This document shows, one piece after another, positions 1 to 10,543 of a DNA stretch of 32,531 nucleotides (position 1 is the stretch's first letter; every line of letters begins with the position of its first letter). Made by a program: the position numbers and the translations under genes. This DNA is from Rhodococcoides corynebacterioides (lineage in GTDB: Bacteria > Actinomycetota > Actinomycetes > Mycobacteriales > Mycobacteriaceae): assembly GCF_019834675.1 (NCBI RefSeq), contig NZ_JABUBU010000029.1, positions 1-32,531 of the forward strand, read 5' to 3'. The notes beneath the pieces are model-generated. The model worked only from the letters and a program-made list of their open reading frames with translations, had not been told where the DNA came from and did not search any database.

Positions 1-1
1 C

Positions 2-1795
2 GCCGGTGCTGCTCCCACCCCGGCGCTCCGCGCCGATCCCGCCCCGCTCCGTCGGGTCGTCGCCCTCTTCCGTCCCTACCGCCGCCGGGTCCTCGCCGTC
101 ACCGCCGTCATCACCGTGAGTGCCGTCGTCGCCCTGGCCTCGCCGTTGCTGCTGCGCGAGATGCTCGACCACGCCATTCCCGACGCGAACCTGACGCTGG
201 TCACGCTGCTCGCCGCGGGCATGATCGCCGTTGCCGTGGTCACCAACTGTCTCGGCGTCGCGCAGACGTGGATGTCCAACGGCATCGGCCAGGCCCTCAT
301 GCACCGCCTCCGGGTGCAGGTGTACTCGCACCTGCAGCGGCAGTCGCTCGGCTTCTTCGCCCGCACCCGCACCGGTGAGGTGCAGTCCCGCATCGCCAAC
401 GACATCGGCGGCATGCAGTCCGTCGTCACCAACACCGCGACGTCCATCGCGCAGAACGCGACCACGGTGCTGGCCACCGTCGTCGCGCTGTTCCTGCTCG
501 ACTGGCGGCTCGCGCTGTTCTCCCTGCTCATTCTCCCGGTGTTCGTGCGCATCGCGCGCCGCGTCGGGGACGAGCGTCGTCGCATCTCCTCGGTTCGGCA
601 GCGCCTGCTCTCGGAACTGTCGGTGCAGGTCGAGGAGTCGCTGTCGGTCAGCGGCGTACTGCTGGGCAAGACCACGGGCTCCGGGTCCGTGCTCACCGAG
701 CGGTTCTCGGCGCGCTCCGCCGAGGTCGCCGACGTGGAACTGCGCTCCACCATGGCCGGCAAGTGGCGGATGGCCACCATCTCCATCAGCTTCGCCGTCA
801 TGCCCGCGCTGGTCTACTGGTTCGCCGGCGTCACCATCGGACACGGCAACGCCATCACCGTGGGCACGCTCGTCGCGTTCACCACCCTGCAGACCCAGCT
901 GTTCCGGCCCACCATGTCGCTGCTGAACACCGGGGTCGAGGTGCAGAGCTCACTGGCTCTGTTCGGGCGCGTCTTCGAGTACCTCGACCTGCCGGTCGAG
1001 ATCGACGAGCCCGCCGATCCGATCGTCCTCGACCCCCGCCGGGCGCGCGGCGACGTGCGGTTCCGGGACGTCGGTTTCCGCTACCCGGGGTCGCCCGAGA
1101 CCGCCCGTCCGACCCTCGAGCACATCGACCTCACCGTTCCCGCCGGCAGCACGCTCGCGGTGGTCGGCGCCACCGGCGCCGGCAAGACCACGCTGGGGTA
1201 CCTCACCGCCCGCCTGCACGATCCGGTGTCGGGCAGCGTCGAGATCGACGGCGTCGACCTGCGGCGCCTCCCGCTCGCGACGGTCGCCGACCTGGTGGGG
1301 GTGGTGTCGCAGGAGACCTACCTGTTCCACGACACCATCCGCGAGAACCTGCGCTTCGCCAAGCCGTCCGCCAGCGACGACGAGATCGAGAACGCGGCCC
1401 GCGTCGCGCAGATCCACGACTTCGTCCTCGCGCTGCCCGACGGCTACGACACCCTGGTCGGCGAGCGCGGCTACCGATTCTCCGGCGGCGAGAAGCAGCG
1501 GCTGGCCATCGCCCGCACGGTGTTGCGCGACCCGCCGATCCTGGTGCTCGACGAGGCCACCAGCGCCCTCGACACGACCACCGAGCGTGCGGTCGCGACG
1601 GCCATGGACGAGCTCGGCCGCGGCCGTACCCGGATCGTCGTCGCCCACCGGCTCTCCACCGTGCGGCACGCGGATCGCATCGTGGTTCTCGACCACGGCC
1701 GCATCCTCGAGCAGGGGACGCACGACGAGCTGGTTCTGGCGAACGGCGCTTACGCCGCGCTGCTCGCCGCACCCGATCTCGAACCGGTCGGCTGA
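2..1795 (+). CDS. ABC exporter, fused permease and ATPase (5' end cut by window)
   Basis: This is an exporter-type ABC half-transporter with a membrane domain fused to an ATPase domain. The frame is open from base 2, and the residues before the first available GTG (116) already form the start of a transmembrane helix, so the real start lies outside the window. Hydrophobic helices fill roughly the first 300 visible residues. The ATPase domain has Walker A GATGAGKT at 1166-1189, a signature loop FSGGE (a variant of LSGGQ), Walker B ILVLDEATSALD and the H-loop VVAHRLS, so it should hydrolyse ATP. Such proteins work as homo- or heterodimers in the cytoplasmic membrane. The substrate cannot be told from sequence, and a partner half-transporter could lie upstream. 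The stop is followed by a hairpin at 1812-1839, so it is probably transcribed apart from the SSB-like gene. Confidence 0.93.
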   Translation, partial: AGAAPTPALRADPAPLRRVVALFRPYRRRVLAVTAVITVSAVVALASPLLLREMLDHAIPDANLTLVTLLAAGMIAVAVVTNCLGVAQTWMSNGIGQALMHRLRVQVYSHLQRQSLGFFARTRTGEVQSRIANDIGGMQSVVTNTATSIAQNATTVLATVVALFLLDWRLALFSLLILPVFVRIARRVGDERRRISSVRQRLLSELSVQVEESLSVSGVLLGKTTGSGSVLTERFSARSAEVADVELRSTMAGKWRMATISISFAVMPALVYWFAGVTIGHGNAITVGTLVAFTTLQTQLFRPTMSLLNTGVEVQSSLALFGRVFEYLDLPVEIDEPADPIVLDPRRARGDVRFRDVGFRYPGSPETARPTLEHIDLTVPAGSTLAVVGATGAGKTTLGYLTARLHDPVSGSVEIDGVDLRRLPLATVADLVGVVSQETYLFHDTIRENLRFAKPSASDDEIENAARVAQIHDFVLALPDGYDTLVGERGYRFSGGEKQRLAIARTVLRDPPILVLDEATSALDTTTERAVATAMDELGRGRTRIVVAHRLSTVRHADRIVVLDHGRILEQGTHDELVLANGAYAALLAAPDLEPVG

Positions 1796-1811
1796 CCGTC
1801 AACCCCCCGTC

Positions 1812-1839
1812 CGCCCTGTGGATCGCCGTCCACAGGGCG
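1812..1839 (+). terminator. Hairpin after the ABC exporter
   Basis: An 11-bp perfect stem (cgccctgtgga with its complement) and a 6-base loop lie 17 bases after the exporter stop. There is no T-run, as is common for actinobacterial terminators. Confidence 0.55.
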
Positions 1840-1921
1840 CCCGGCGACGTGCCTGCGCCGTCCCCGCCCGACGGCATCCTCGCCGACGTACCGGCATCAC
1901 CGCCGGACGGGAGGGGGAGAG

Positions 1922-2401
1922 ATGAACGACGTCTGGACGACGGTGGTGGGCACCGTCATCACCGATCCGATCAAGCGCACCACGCAGGCCGGGGACGAGG
2001 TGCTCGGCTTCCGCGTCGCGAGCAACTCGCGTCGGCAGGACCGCGCGACGGGGGACTGGATCGACGGGGACACGCTGTACGCGTCGGTGTCCTGCTGGCG
2101 ACGGCTGGTGTCCGGGGTGGGGGCCTCGCTCATGAAGGGCGACCCGGTGATCGTCTACGGCCGCGCCCGCACCAGCGAGTACACCACCAAGGAGGGCGTG
2201 GGCCGGTCCGGTCTCGAGATCACCGCGACGGCCGTCGGGCCGGACCTGTCGCGCTGCCAGGCGACGATGGTGCGGCCGCGGCGTGAACCTGCGCCGACCG
2301 AGCCCGATCCCGCCGACAGCGAGCTCGTGGACGCCGTCGACGATCTCGCCGAGCACGGTGTCGACGACGCGCGGGACCCCGAACCCACGCCGGTCGGGTA
2401 G
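1922..2401 (+). CDS. ssb: Single-stranded DNA-binding protein paralogue
   Basis: A 159-residue OB-fold protein of the SSB family, expected to bind single-stranded DNA in replication, repair or uptake. The OB domain covers about residues 1-110: N-terminal strand WTTVVGTVITDP, then SCWRR and KGDPVIVYGR, which match the SSB core. The tail (about 115-159) is acidic and proline-rich but lacks the DDDIPF-like tip that most housekeeping SSBs use to recruit partners. This suggests a secondary SSB rather than the essential copy, which in this group lies beside rpsF/rplI. A strong ribosome site (ggaggggga) precedes the ATG. It sits directly before ettA, as Rv2478c does beside Rv2477c in M. tuberculosis. 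Confidence 0.85.
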   Translation: MNDVWTTVVGTVITDPIKRTTQAGDEVLGFRVASNSRRQDRATGDWIDGDTLYASVSCWRRLVSGVGASLMKGDPVIVYGRARTSEYTTKEGVGRSGLEITATAVGPDLSRCQATMVRPRREPAPTEPDPADSELVDAVDDLAEHGVDDARDPEPTPVG

Positions 2402-2407
2402 GCGTCC

Positions 2408-2447
2408 GGGTGCCGGTCGCGCGGCCCCCGGCCGGCGATCGGCACCC
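2408..2447 (+). terminator. Hairpin after the SSB-like gene
   Basis: A 13-bp stem with one G-T pair (gggtgccggtcgc against gcgatcggcaccc) and a GC-rich 14-base loop begins 7 bases after the stop. It precedes the putative ettA promoter. Confidence 0.5.
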
Positions 2448-2458
2448 CGCTGCGGCGG

Positions 2459-2488
2459 TTATGGCGGCGACGGGCGTCCCGGTAGACT
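2459..2488 (+). promoter_or_regulatory. Putative ettA promoter
   Basis: TAGACT at 2483-2488 fits the actinobacterial -10 pattern TANNNT. TTATGG at 2459-2464, 18 bases upstream, is a weak -35. The predicted transcript would start near 2495, giving a 26-base leader with the ribosome site gagagga before GTG 2521. Confidence 0.4.
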
Positions 2489-2520
2489 CCGATCGCATCT
2501 GACCACTTCGAGAGGAACCC

Positions 2521-4200
<1,680 letters not shown>

Positions 4201-4220
4201 CGCACCCACCCGCACCACCG

Positions 4221-4255
4221 ACCGGCGCCGACGGAGATTCTCCGTCGGCGCCGGT
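4221..4255. terminator. Long palindromic terminator after ettA
   Basis: A perfect palindrome with 15-bp arms (accggcgccgacgga and its complement). The five central bases gattc can pair two further steps, leaving a single unpaired base in the DNA symmetry. It starts 20 bases after the ettA stop. No T-run follows. Confidence 0.7.
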
Positions 4256-4375
4256 CGCGTTCGAGGGGTCGCCGCCGGACCTCCGTCGGGGCGGTCACGC
4301 CGAATGTACTGGCCGGTAACCGGTTTGCCGTCGAAGCGCCGCCCACCCGGGGCCGTCGGGTGTGGCCGATACCAC

Positions 4376-4381
4376 TAGGGT
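4376..4381 (+). promoter_or_regulatory. Putative -10 element of gdh
   Basis: TAGGGT fits the TANNNT pattern, with no clear -35. A start near 4388 would give a leader of about 59 bases. It would place the upstream in-frame ATG at 4360 outside the transcript, supporting ATG 4447 as the true start. Confidence 0.35.
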
Positions 4382-4446
4382 CGGGATCAGACCGCCCGCC
4401 CTCGTCGCGGTGGGGCGACCCGCGTGGGACGGAAGGTGGAGCGCAG

Positions 4447-7400
4447 ATGGCGCATTCGGAAGCTCTGACGACGGACCAGGTGCGCGCCGCCTACTTCGGC
4501 CACGTCGACCTCGACGAGTTGCGCCGCTCCACCGCCGTCGACCCCGGCGAGATCGTGCGGCTGCACGCCGAGCTGGCGTCGTCGCGCCGCCCCGGCACTC
4601 CGGTGCTGGCGTTGCGTCGCGGCACCGACGGCGGCGTCGGCACGGCACTGCAGATCGTCACCGACGACATGCCGATGCTCGTCGAGTCGGTCACGGCCTG
4701 GCTCAGCGGCGTCGGTATCGCCGTGATGGACGTCGTCCATCCCATCCTGCGGGTCGATCGTGACCCGGACGGCCGGTTGCGCGGCGTCCTGGGCTCGGCG
4801 ACGCCCGCCGACGAGGCGGAGCTCGCCGTCGGCACGGCGAGCGACGGCGAACTGCTCGAATCGTGGATCCACGTCGTGCTGCACCCCGCGGCGTCGTCGG
4901 AGTCCTTCGACTCCCTCGAGGACGCGCTGATCGCGGTGCTGCGCGACGTGCGCCGAGTCGCCGACGACAGCGCGGAGATGCGGCGACGGCAGCTGGAGCT
5001 GGCGGAGGGGCTCGAACGGGAGCGTCGGGACGGGGCCGTCGGTCCCGAGGCGCGTCGGGGTGCGGCGCGGCTGTTGCGGTGGTTGGCCGAGGGCAACTTC
5101 CGTCTGCTGGGTAGCTGCCGCTACGCAGTGTCGGACGGTGCGGGGCCGGACGGGGCGGGGTCCGGTGGTCTCACCCCGATCGACGGCACCGCCCTGGGCA
5201 TCCTGCGCGTCGACGGCACCGGCGGCACCGGGACCTCCGACGGGAACAGCACCGCGTCGTTCGACCTCCCGACCGACCGCGTGGTCGCCCGCGAGGATCT
5301 CCTGGTGCTCACCCAGGCGTCGGGATCGACGTCGGTGCATCGGACGGTGCATCCCTACTTCGTCGGCGTCCACGATCTCGACGACGCCGGAAACACGGTG
5401 GGGGAGTACCGATTCGTCGGTCTGTTCACCATCAGCGCCCTGTACGGCAACGCCCTCGACATCCCGGTGGTGGGTGACCGCGTGCGGTCGGTCATCGAGC
5501 GGGCCGGCCACACCCTGACGTCGTACTCGGGGCAGGCGATGCTCGAGTCCATCCAGGCCGTTCCGCGGGTGGAACTCTTCTCCGCCGACGCCCGGTCGCT
5601 GTACCGCGTGGCCACCGCGGTGGAGCGCAGCGGGCTGCGGCGCGACGTGCTGGTGTTCCTGCGTCGTGACGGGTACGGACGCTTCGTCTCCGCGCTCGTG
5701 TACCTGCCGCGCGACAGCTACACCACGCGGGTCCGGCTCGAGACGCAGCGAATCCTGGTGCAGGAATTGGGCGGAACGGGCATCGAGTACGAGGCGCGGG
5801 TGACCGACAGCCCGCTCGCGTTGGTGCACTTCACGGTGCGCTTCACCGGGCAGTCCGCGGACGACGTCGACGTGTCCGAGGCCAACGCCGAACGCATCCG
5901 CGGCCTGATCGCCGAGGCGACCCGGAGTTGGGACGAGGCGTTGCGGACCGCCGCGACGACGACGTCGCGGGTGTCGCCGGACATGGCCGCCCGGTACGCC
6001 GCCGCACTGTCCGAGGCGTACAAGCAGGACTTCGGGGTGGCGCGCGCGCTCACCGACATCGCGCGGGTGACGGCGCTCAGTGGCGACGCCATCGACATGT
6101 GCCTGTATCGGCCGGAGAACTCCGAGCGCGGGCGGTGGCGCTTCTCGCTCTACGTCTCCGGCACCGAAGTGTCGCTCTCGCAGGTGCTTCCGGTTCTGCA
6201 GAGCCTGGGCGTCGAGGTGGTCGACGAGCGGCCCTACGCCGTGGTCCGGCCCGACGGCGTGCGGTGCTGGATCTACGACTTCGGACTCGCCGCCGAGCCG
6301 GAGGTGCTCGGCGACGTCGACCCCGCCGACCTCGGCAGCCGGTTCACCGACGCGTTCCACGCCGTGTGGTCCGGGCGCGCCGAGGCCGACCGTTTCAACG
6401 AGTTGGTCCTGCGCGCCGGTCTGGACTGGCGCCGGGCCGTGGTGCTCCGCGCCTACGCGAAGTACTTGCGGCAGGCCGGTTTTCCCTACAGTCAGTACAC
6501 CGTCGAGGGCGTCCTGCTCGCCGATCCGCGGGCCGCGCGGCTGCTCGTCGACCTCTTCGACGCCCAGTTCGACCCGGACGGCCGGGCCGACGGACCCGAC
6601 CCCGACGAGATCGCCGACACGCTCACCGGTCTGATCGACGAGGTGGTCGGCCTCGAGGCCGATCGCGTGCTGCGGTCCCTGCTGGGCCTGATCCGGGCGA
6701 CGATGCGCACCAACCACTTCGTCCGCGGTGCGGACGGTGCACCACGATCGTTCCTGTCGCTGAAGTTCGATCCGCGGGCCGTCGACGTCCTGCCGCAGCC
6801 TCGTCCGCGGTTCGAGATCTTCGTCTACTCGCCCCGCGTCGAGGGGGTGCACCTGCGGTTCGGTGCGGTCGCCCGCGGCGGGCTGCGCTGGTCGGACCGT
6901 CGCGACGACTTCCGCACCGAGGTCCTCGGCCTGGTGAAGGCCCAGGCCGTGAAGAACGCCGTGATCGTGCCCGTCGGCGCCAAGGGCGGCTTCGTCGTCA
7001 AGCGTCCTCCGGTCGCCACCGGCGACGCGGCCGCGGACCGGCAGGCGGCGCAGACCGAGGGCCGGGCGTGCTACCGCATGTTCATCGCGGGCCTGCTCGA
7101 CGTCACGGACAATCTCGATCCGGAGACGCGGGCGACGGTCCCGCCCGAGCGCGTCGTGCGTCGGGACGACGACGACACCTACCTGGTGGTCGCCGCCGAC
7201 AAGGGCACCGCGACGTTCTCCGACCTCGCCAACGAGGTGTCCGCCGAGTACGGCTTCTGGCTCGGTGACGCCTTCGCCTCCGGCGGGTCGGTGGGCTACG
7301 ACCACAAGGCCATGGGCATCACCGCGAAGGGCGCCTGGGAGAGCGTGAAACGGCACTTCCGCGAACTCGGCGTCGACACCCAGCGCGACCCGATCACCGT

Positions 7401-9315
7401 CGTCGGCATCGGAGACATGAGCGGCGACGTCTTCGGCAACGGCATGCTGCTCAGCGACCGCCTGCGCATCGTCGCGGCGTTCGACCACCGGCACGTGTTC
7501 CTCGACCCCGATCCCGACCCCGCGGCGTCGTTCGCGGAGCGGCGGCGACTGTTCGAGCTTCCCCGCTCGTCGTGGCGGGACTACGACACCGACCTGATCA
7601 GCGCCGGCGGCGGCGTCTTCGATCGCACGGTGAAGTCGGTGCCGATCGGCCCCGAGATCCGCGCGGCGCTCGGGATGAACGACGACGTGACCGCACTGTC
7701 CCCGCCCGACCTCATGCGCGCGATCCTGCGTGCACCCGTCGATCTGTTCTGGAACGGGGGGATCGGCACCTACATCAAGGCGCGCACCGAATCCCACGCC
7801 GACGTCGGGGACAAGGCCAACGACGCGGTGCGCGTCAACGGAGCCGACGTCCGGGCGAAGGTGGTCGGGGAGGGCGGCAACCTCGGCGTCACCGCCCTCG
7901 GCCGGATCGAGTACGCGGCGGCGGGCGGGAAGATCAACACCGACGCGGTGGACAACTCGGCCGGCGTGGACTGCTCCGACCACGAGGTCAACATCAAGAT
8001 CCTTCTCGACTCGGCCGTCACGGCCGGTGATCTCGGTAGCGACGAGCGCAGCGATCTGTTGGCGTCGATGACCGACGAGGTGGGCGCGCTGGTGCTCGCC
8101 GACAACGTGGCGCAGAACGAGGTGCTCGGGGTCTCCCGCGCCCACGCCCCCGAACTGCTCGGGGTGCACGCCCGTCAGATCGCCGAGTTGGTGCGCGACG
8201 GCCGGATCGACCGCGACCTCGACGCCCTCCCGACGACGGGGGAGATCGACCGCCGCCTCCAGCACGGGCTCGGACTCACGTCACCGGAACTGGCGACCCT
8301 GCTCGCGCACGTCAAGCTCGCGGTCAAGGAGGACCTGCTCGCCACCGAGCTGCCGGACAGCGACGTCTTCGCGCCGCTCCTCACCGGCTACTTCCCGGAG
8401 CCCCTGCGCGAGCGCTTCGCCACCGCGATCCACGCGCACCCGCTGCGTCGGGAACTGGTGGCGACCCGCATCGTCAACGACACCGTCGACCACGCCGGCC
8501 TCACGTACGCCTACCGCCTCGCCGAGGATTCCGGCGTCGGCAGCACGGACGCGGTACGCGCCTACTCCGCGACGACCGCGATCTTCGGCCTCCACGACCT
8601 GTGGGACGAGATCGCGCGGACCGAGATGCCCACCGCGGCCTCCGACGCGCTGGTGCTCGAGACCCGTCGGCTGCTCGACCGCGGGTCGCGCTGGTTGCTG
8701 AGCAACCGGCCGCAACCGCTCGCCGTCGGCGCCGAGATCACCCGCTTCGCCCGCAAGGTGCAGTCGATGGCACCGCGACTGTCGGAGTGGTTGGACGGGC
8801 GGCTGGCCGACGCGGGCCTCGCCCGATCGACCCGCGCGATCGACCTCGGCGCGCCGGAGGAGTTGGCGCACCGCGTGTTCCGGTTGCTCGACGTCTTCTG
8901 CCTCCTCGACGTGGTGGAGGTCGCGGACATCGGCGGCGCGGACGAGGTGGAGATCGCCAAGGTGTACTACGCACTCAGCGAACATCTCGGCATCGACTGG
9001 CTGCTCGGCGCCGTGTCGACCCTCGAGCGGGGGGACCGGTGGCACTCGCTGGCCCGGTTGGCGCTGCGGGACGACCTCTACTCGTCCCTGCGCGCGCTCA
9101 CCCTCGACGTCGTCGACGGCGGCGCACCGGGGGAGACCCCGCAGGAGATGATCGCCGACTGGGAGTCCAGCAACGCGTCCCGGCTCGGACGCGCACGCAC
9201 GGCTCTGACGGAGATCGGCGAGTCCGGGACCGTCGACCTCGCCACCCTGTCGGTCGCGGCGCGGCAGATCCGCAGCATGGTTCGCGCGGCGAGCAGCGGT
9301 GCCGGCACCCGCTAG
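4447..9315 (+). CDS. gdh: Large NAD-specific glutamate dehydrogenase
   Basis: A 1622-residue enzyme of the large (180-kDa class) NAD-glutamate dehydrogenases, which interconvert L-glutamate and 2-oxoglutarate plus ammonia and mainly work in glutamate catabolism. The N-terminal half (about 1-700) contains regulatory regions that include ACT-like folds in this family. The catalytic core has RGGLRWSDRRDDFRTE (810 onward), PVGAKGGF with the active-site lysine K846, the nucleotide-binding GIGDMSGDVFGNGM (987 onward) and GEGGNLGVTALGRIEYA. The chosen ATG has ggaaggtgga just upstream; an in-frame ATG at 4360 would add 29 residues but precedes the likely promoter. It matches Rv2476c in position. In mycobacteria this enzyme is inhibited by the FHA protein GarA; whether that holds here is inference. 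Confidence 0.95.
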   Translation: MAHSEALTTDQVRAAYFGHVDLDELRRSTAVDPGEIVRLHAELASSRRPGTPVLALRRGTDGGVGTALQIVTDDMPMLVESVTAWLSGVGIAVMDVVHPILRVDRDPDGRLRGVLGSATPADEAELAVGTASDGELLESWIHVVLHPAASSESFDSLEDALIAVLRDVRRVADDSAEMRRRQLELAEGLERERRDGAVGPEARRGAARLLRWLAEGNFRLLGSCRYAVSDGAGPDGAGSGGLTPIDGTALGILRVDGTGGTGTSDGNSTASFDLPTDRVVAREDLLVLTQASGSTSVHRTVHPYFVGVHDLDDAGNTVGEYRFVGLFTISALYGNALDIPVVGDRVRSVIERAGHTLTSYSGQAMLESIQAVPRVELFSADARSLYRVATAVERSGLRRDVLVFLRRDGYGRFVSALVYLPRDSYTTRVRLETQRILVQELGGTGIEYEARVTDSPLALVHFTVRFTGQSADDVDVSEANAERIRGLIAEATRSWDEALRTAATTTSRVSPDMAARYAAALSEAYKQDFGVARALTDIARVTALSGDAIDMCLYRPENSERGRWRFSLYVSGTEVSLSQVLPVLQSLGVEVVDERPYAVVRPDGVRCWIYDFGLAAEPEVLGDVDPADLGSRFTDAFHAVWSGRAEADRFNELVLRAGLDWRRAVVLRAYAKYLRQAGFPYSQYTVEGVLLADPRAARLLVDLFDAQFDPDGRADGPDPDEIADTLTGLIDEVVGLEADRVLRSLLGLIRATMRTNHFVRGADGAPRSFLSLKFDPRAVDVLPQPRPRFEIFVYSPRVEGVHLRFGAVARGGLRWSDRRDDFRTEVLGLVKAQAVKNAVIVPVGAKGGFVVKRPPVATGDAAADRQAAQTEGRACYRMFIAGLLDVTDNLDPETRATVPPERVVRRDDDDTYLVVAADKGTATFSDLANEVSAEYGFWLGDAFASGGSVGYDHKAMGITAKGAWESVKRHFRELGVDTQRDPITVVGIGDMSGDVFGNGMLLSDRLRIVAAFDHRHVFLDPDPDPAASFAERRRLFELPRSSWRDYDTDLISAGGGVFDRTVKSVPIGPEIRAALGMNDDVTALSPPDLMRAILRAPVDLFWNGGIGTYIKARTESHADVGDKANDAVRVNGADVRAKVVGEGGNLGVTALGRIEYAAAGGKINTDAVDNSAGVDCSDHEVNIKILLDSAVTAGDLGSDERSDLLASMTDEVGALVLADNVAQNEVLGVSRAHAPELLGVHARQIAELVRDGRIDRDLDALPTTGEIDRRLQHGLGLTSPELATLLAHVKLAVKEDLLATELPDSDVFAPLLTGYFPEPLRERFATAIHAHPLRRELVATRIVNDTVDHAGLTYAYRLAEDSGVGSTDAVRAYSATTAIFGLHDLWDEIARTEMPTAASDALVLETRRLLDRGSRWLLSNRPQPLAVGAEITRFARKVQSMAPRLSEWLDGRLADAGLARSTRAIDLGAPEELAHRVFRLLDVFCLLDVVEVADIGGADEVEIAKVYYALSEHLGIDWLLGAVSTLERGDRWHSLARLALRDDLYSSLRALTLDVVDGGAPGETPQEMIADWESSNASRLGRARTALTEIGESGTVDLATLSVAARQIRSMVRAASSGAGTR

Positions 9316-9318
9316 GTT
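9313..9318 (+). promoter_or_regulatory. Putative -10 of a leaderless thioesterase transcript
   Basis: TAGGTT begins with the gdh stop codon TAG and ends 6 bases before GTG 9325. That is the spacing of a -10 element whose transcript starts at the start codon. No ribosome site is visible for this gene, which favours either a leaderless transcript or read-through from gdh. Confidence 0.35.
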
Positions 9319-9324
9319 GGCGGG

Positions 9325-9774
9325 GTGACCGATCACGAGCCCGTCGGATTCCACTGCCCCGTCGAGGTGCGGTGGTCCGACATGGACGTCTACCAGCACA
9401 TCAACCACGCCCGGATGGTGACGCTGCTCGAGGAAGCGCGCATTCCCTGGCTCATGGCCGACGGGGTGCCGACGGCGACGCTGCGCAACAGCGCCGTCAT
9501 CACCGACCTCCACGTGCGCTACCGCGGGCAGCTCCGTCACGCCGACACGCCGCTGGACGTGGTGATGTGGACCCAGCAGCTGCGCGCGGTCGACTTCACC
9601 GTCGGGTACGAGGTGCGTCCCCACGGCGCGGCGATGTCCACCCCGCCGTCCATCGTCGCCTCGACCCAGATCGCGGCGTTCGACATCGACACCCAGCGTC
9701 TGCGGCGGCTCACGCCTGCCGAACGGGAGTACCTCGGGCGCTGGACGCGCTCGGACTCGACCGGCCGACCGTGA
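9325..9774 (+). CDS. Hotdog-fold acyl-CoA thioesterase
   Basis: A 149-residue protein of the 4-hydroxybenzoyl-CoA thioesterase (4HBT) family, which hydrolyses acyl-CoA thioesters. The family signature is clear near the N-terminus: VRWSDMDVYQHINHARM, with the aspartate of the DMD segment as likely catalytic residue, followed by the long hotdog helix. The length is usual for one hotdog domain; it should act as a dimer or tetramer in the cytoplasm. The substrate is unknown. It follows the gdh stop by 9 bases, and its stop overlaps the next start as GTGA, so the two products are probably made together. The pair occupies the position of Rv2475c-Rv2474c. Confidence 0.87.
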   Translation: MTDHEPVGFHCPVEVRWSDMDVYQHINHARMVTLLEEARIPWLMADGVPTATLRNSAVITDLHVRYRGQLRHADTPLDVVMWTQQLRAVDFTVGYEVRPHGAAMSTPPSIVASTQIAAFDIDTQRLRRLTPAEREYLGRWTRSDSTGRP

Positions 9775-10439
9775 CCGGCGCCCTCGCCGAACGGTCGCTC
9801 ACGCTTCCGGCGCCGTCCGACCGGAGCGATCTGTCCACCTTCCTCGGCCACGTCACCCGCCTCGACGCCGCGGCCGTCGTTCGGCTCCGACAGCGGGCGC
9901 CGGATCGCGTCGTCGCGTGGTGCGAGACCGGGTTCGACGTCCTGGCCACCCGCGCCGTGCGCGGGACCGTGCGCCCCGGCGACGTCACGGTCGCCGCCGA
10001 CGGGTTGCGCAGCCTGCTCGCCGGCGCCGGATCCGCACCGTTCGATCCCGGGTTCGCGATGGACTCCGCCTGGCGGGGGCCCGTGCCCGGCGACAGCGCC
10101 GACGGGTTCGCCCACGTCGAGGACGTCCCCGGGCCGGTCCTGGTCGACCTCGCCGAACGCGGCGTCGCCCTCGCTCGGGAACACGGCGGCGAGCACGGCC
10201 CACCGACGTCGCTGCTCGACCAGACGGTGCTCACGGCACGCTCCGCCGCGGACACCGTCGACATCCCGATGCGCATGGTGTTCGCTCTGAACGCGATGAA
10301 GTTCGTCCCCGGTGAGGAGTCCGACGACCGGGTGCGGGTGCGGCTGCACCGCTCGTGGGTGCGCCTCGACGCCCGCTACGGCTCCGTCGTCCGTGCGCGG
10401 GGGGCGTCGATACCGCTGATGGTGACGCCGGGGCGGTGA
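9771..10439 (+). CDS. Conserved actinobacterial protein of unknown function (Rv2474c-like position)
   Basis: A 222-residue protein with no domain that I recognise. The start GTG 9771 overlaps the thioesterase stop (GTGA), a mark of translational coupling. The protein has no signal peptide or membrane segment. Its most distinctive part is the C-terminal third: an IPMRMVFALNAMKFV stretch followed by alternating basic strands (RVRVRLHRSWVRLDARYG). The in-frame extension upstream inside gdh and the thioesterase is out-of-frame shadow and was left out. The same gene pair in M. tuberculosis (Rv2475c-Rv2474c) suggests that the two act in one process, perhaps on a CoA thioester, but no function should be assigned. 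Confidence 0.8.
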   Translation: MTGALAERSLTLPAPSDRSDLSTFLGHVTRLDAAAVVRLRQRAPDRVVAWCETGFDVLATRAVRGTVRPGDVTVAADGLRSLLAGAGSAPFDPGFAMDSAWRGPVPGDSADGFAHVEDVPGPVLVDLAERGVALAREHGGEHGPPTSLLDQTVLTARSAADTVDIPMRMVFALNAMKFVPGEESDDRVRVRLHRSWVRLDARYGSVVRARGASIPLMVTPGR

Positions 10440-10457
10440 TGGTCCTCGTGTGCGTTC

Positions 10458-10519
10458 CTGCTCAGGTTCTGGTCACTTTCACCGGTTGCACCCTGCGCAT
10501 GTGACCGGAACTCGAGCAG
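10458..10519. terminator. Long imperfect inverted repeat in convergent gap
   Basis: Arms 10458-10476 and 10501-10519 pair at 16 of 19 positions, with two further G-T pairs and one mismatch; the spacer is 24 bases. It lies between the convergent unknown gene (ends 10439) and the alpha-glucosidase (ends 10544), so a two-way terminator is the simplest reading. Confidence 0.5.
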
Positions 10520-10543
10520 CCCCCGCACCGACGCGGGATGAAC

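Noticed and set aside
4387..8265. A 1292-codon open frame on the minus strand, opposite the glutamate dehydrogenase gene
   Set aside because: It is a by-product of strong GC bias at third codon positions in a real long gene. Its translation is low-complexity (rich in H, R, G, V, Q) with no recognisable domain or ribosome site.
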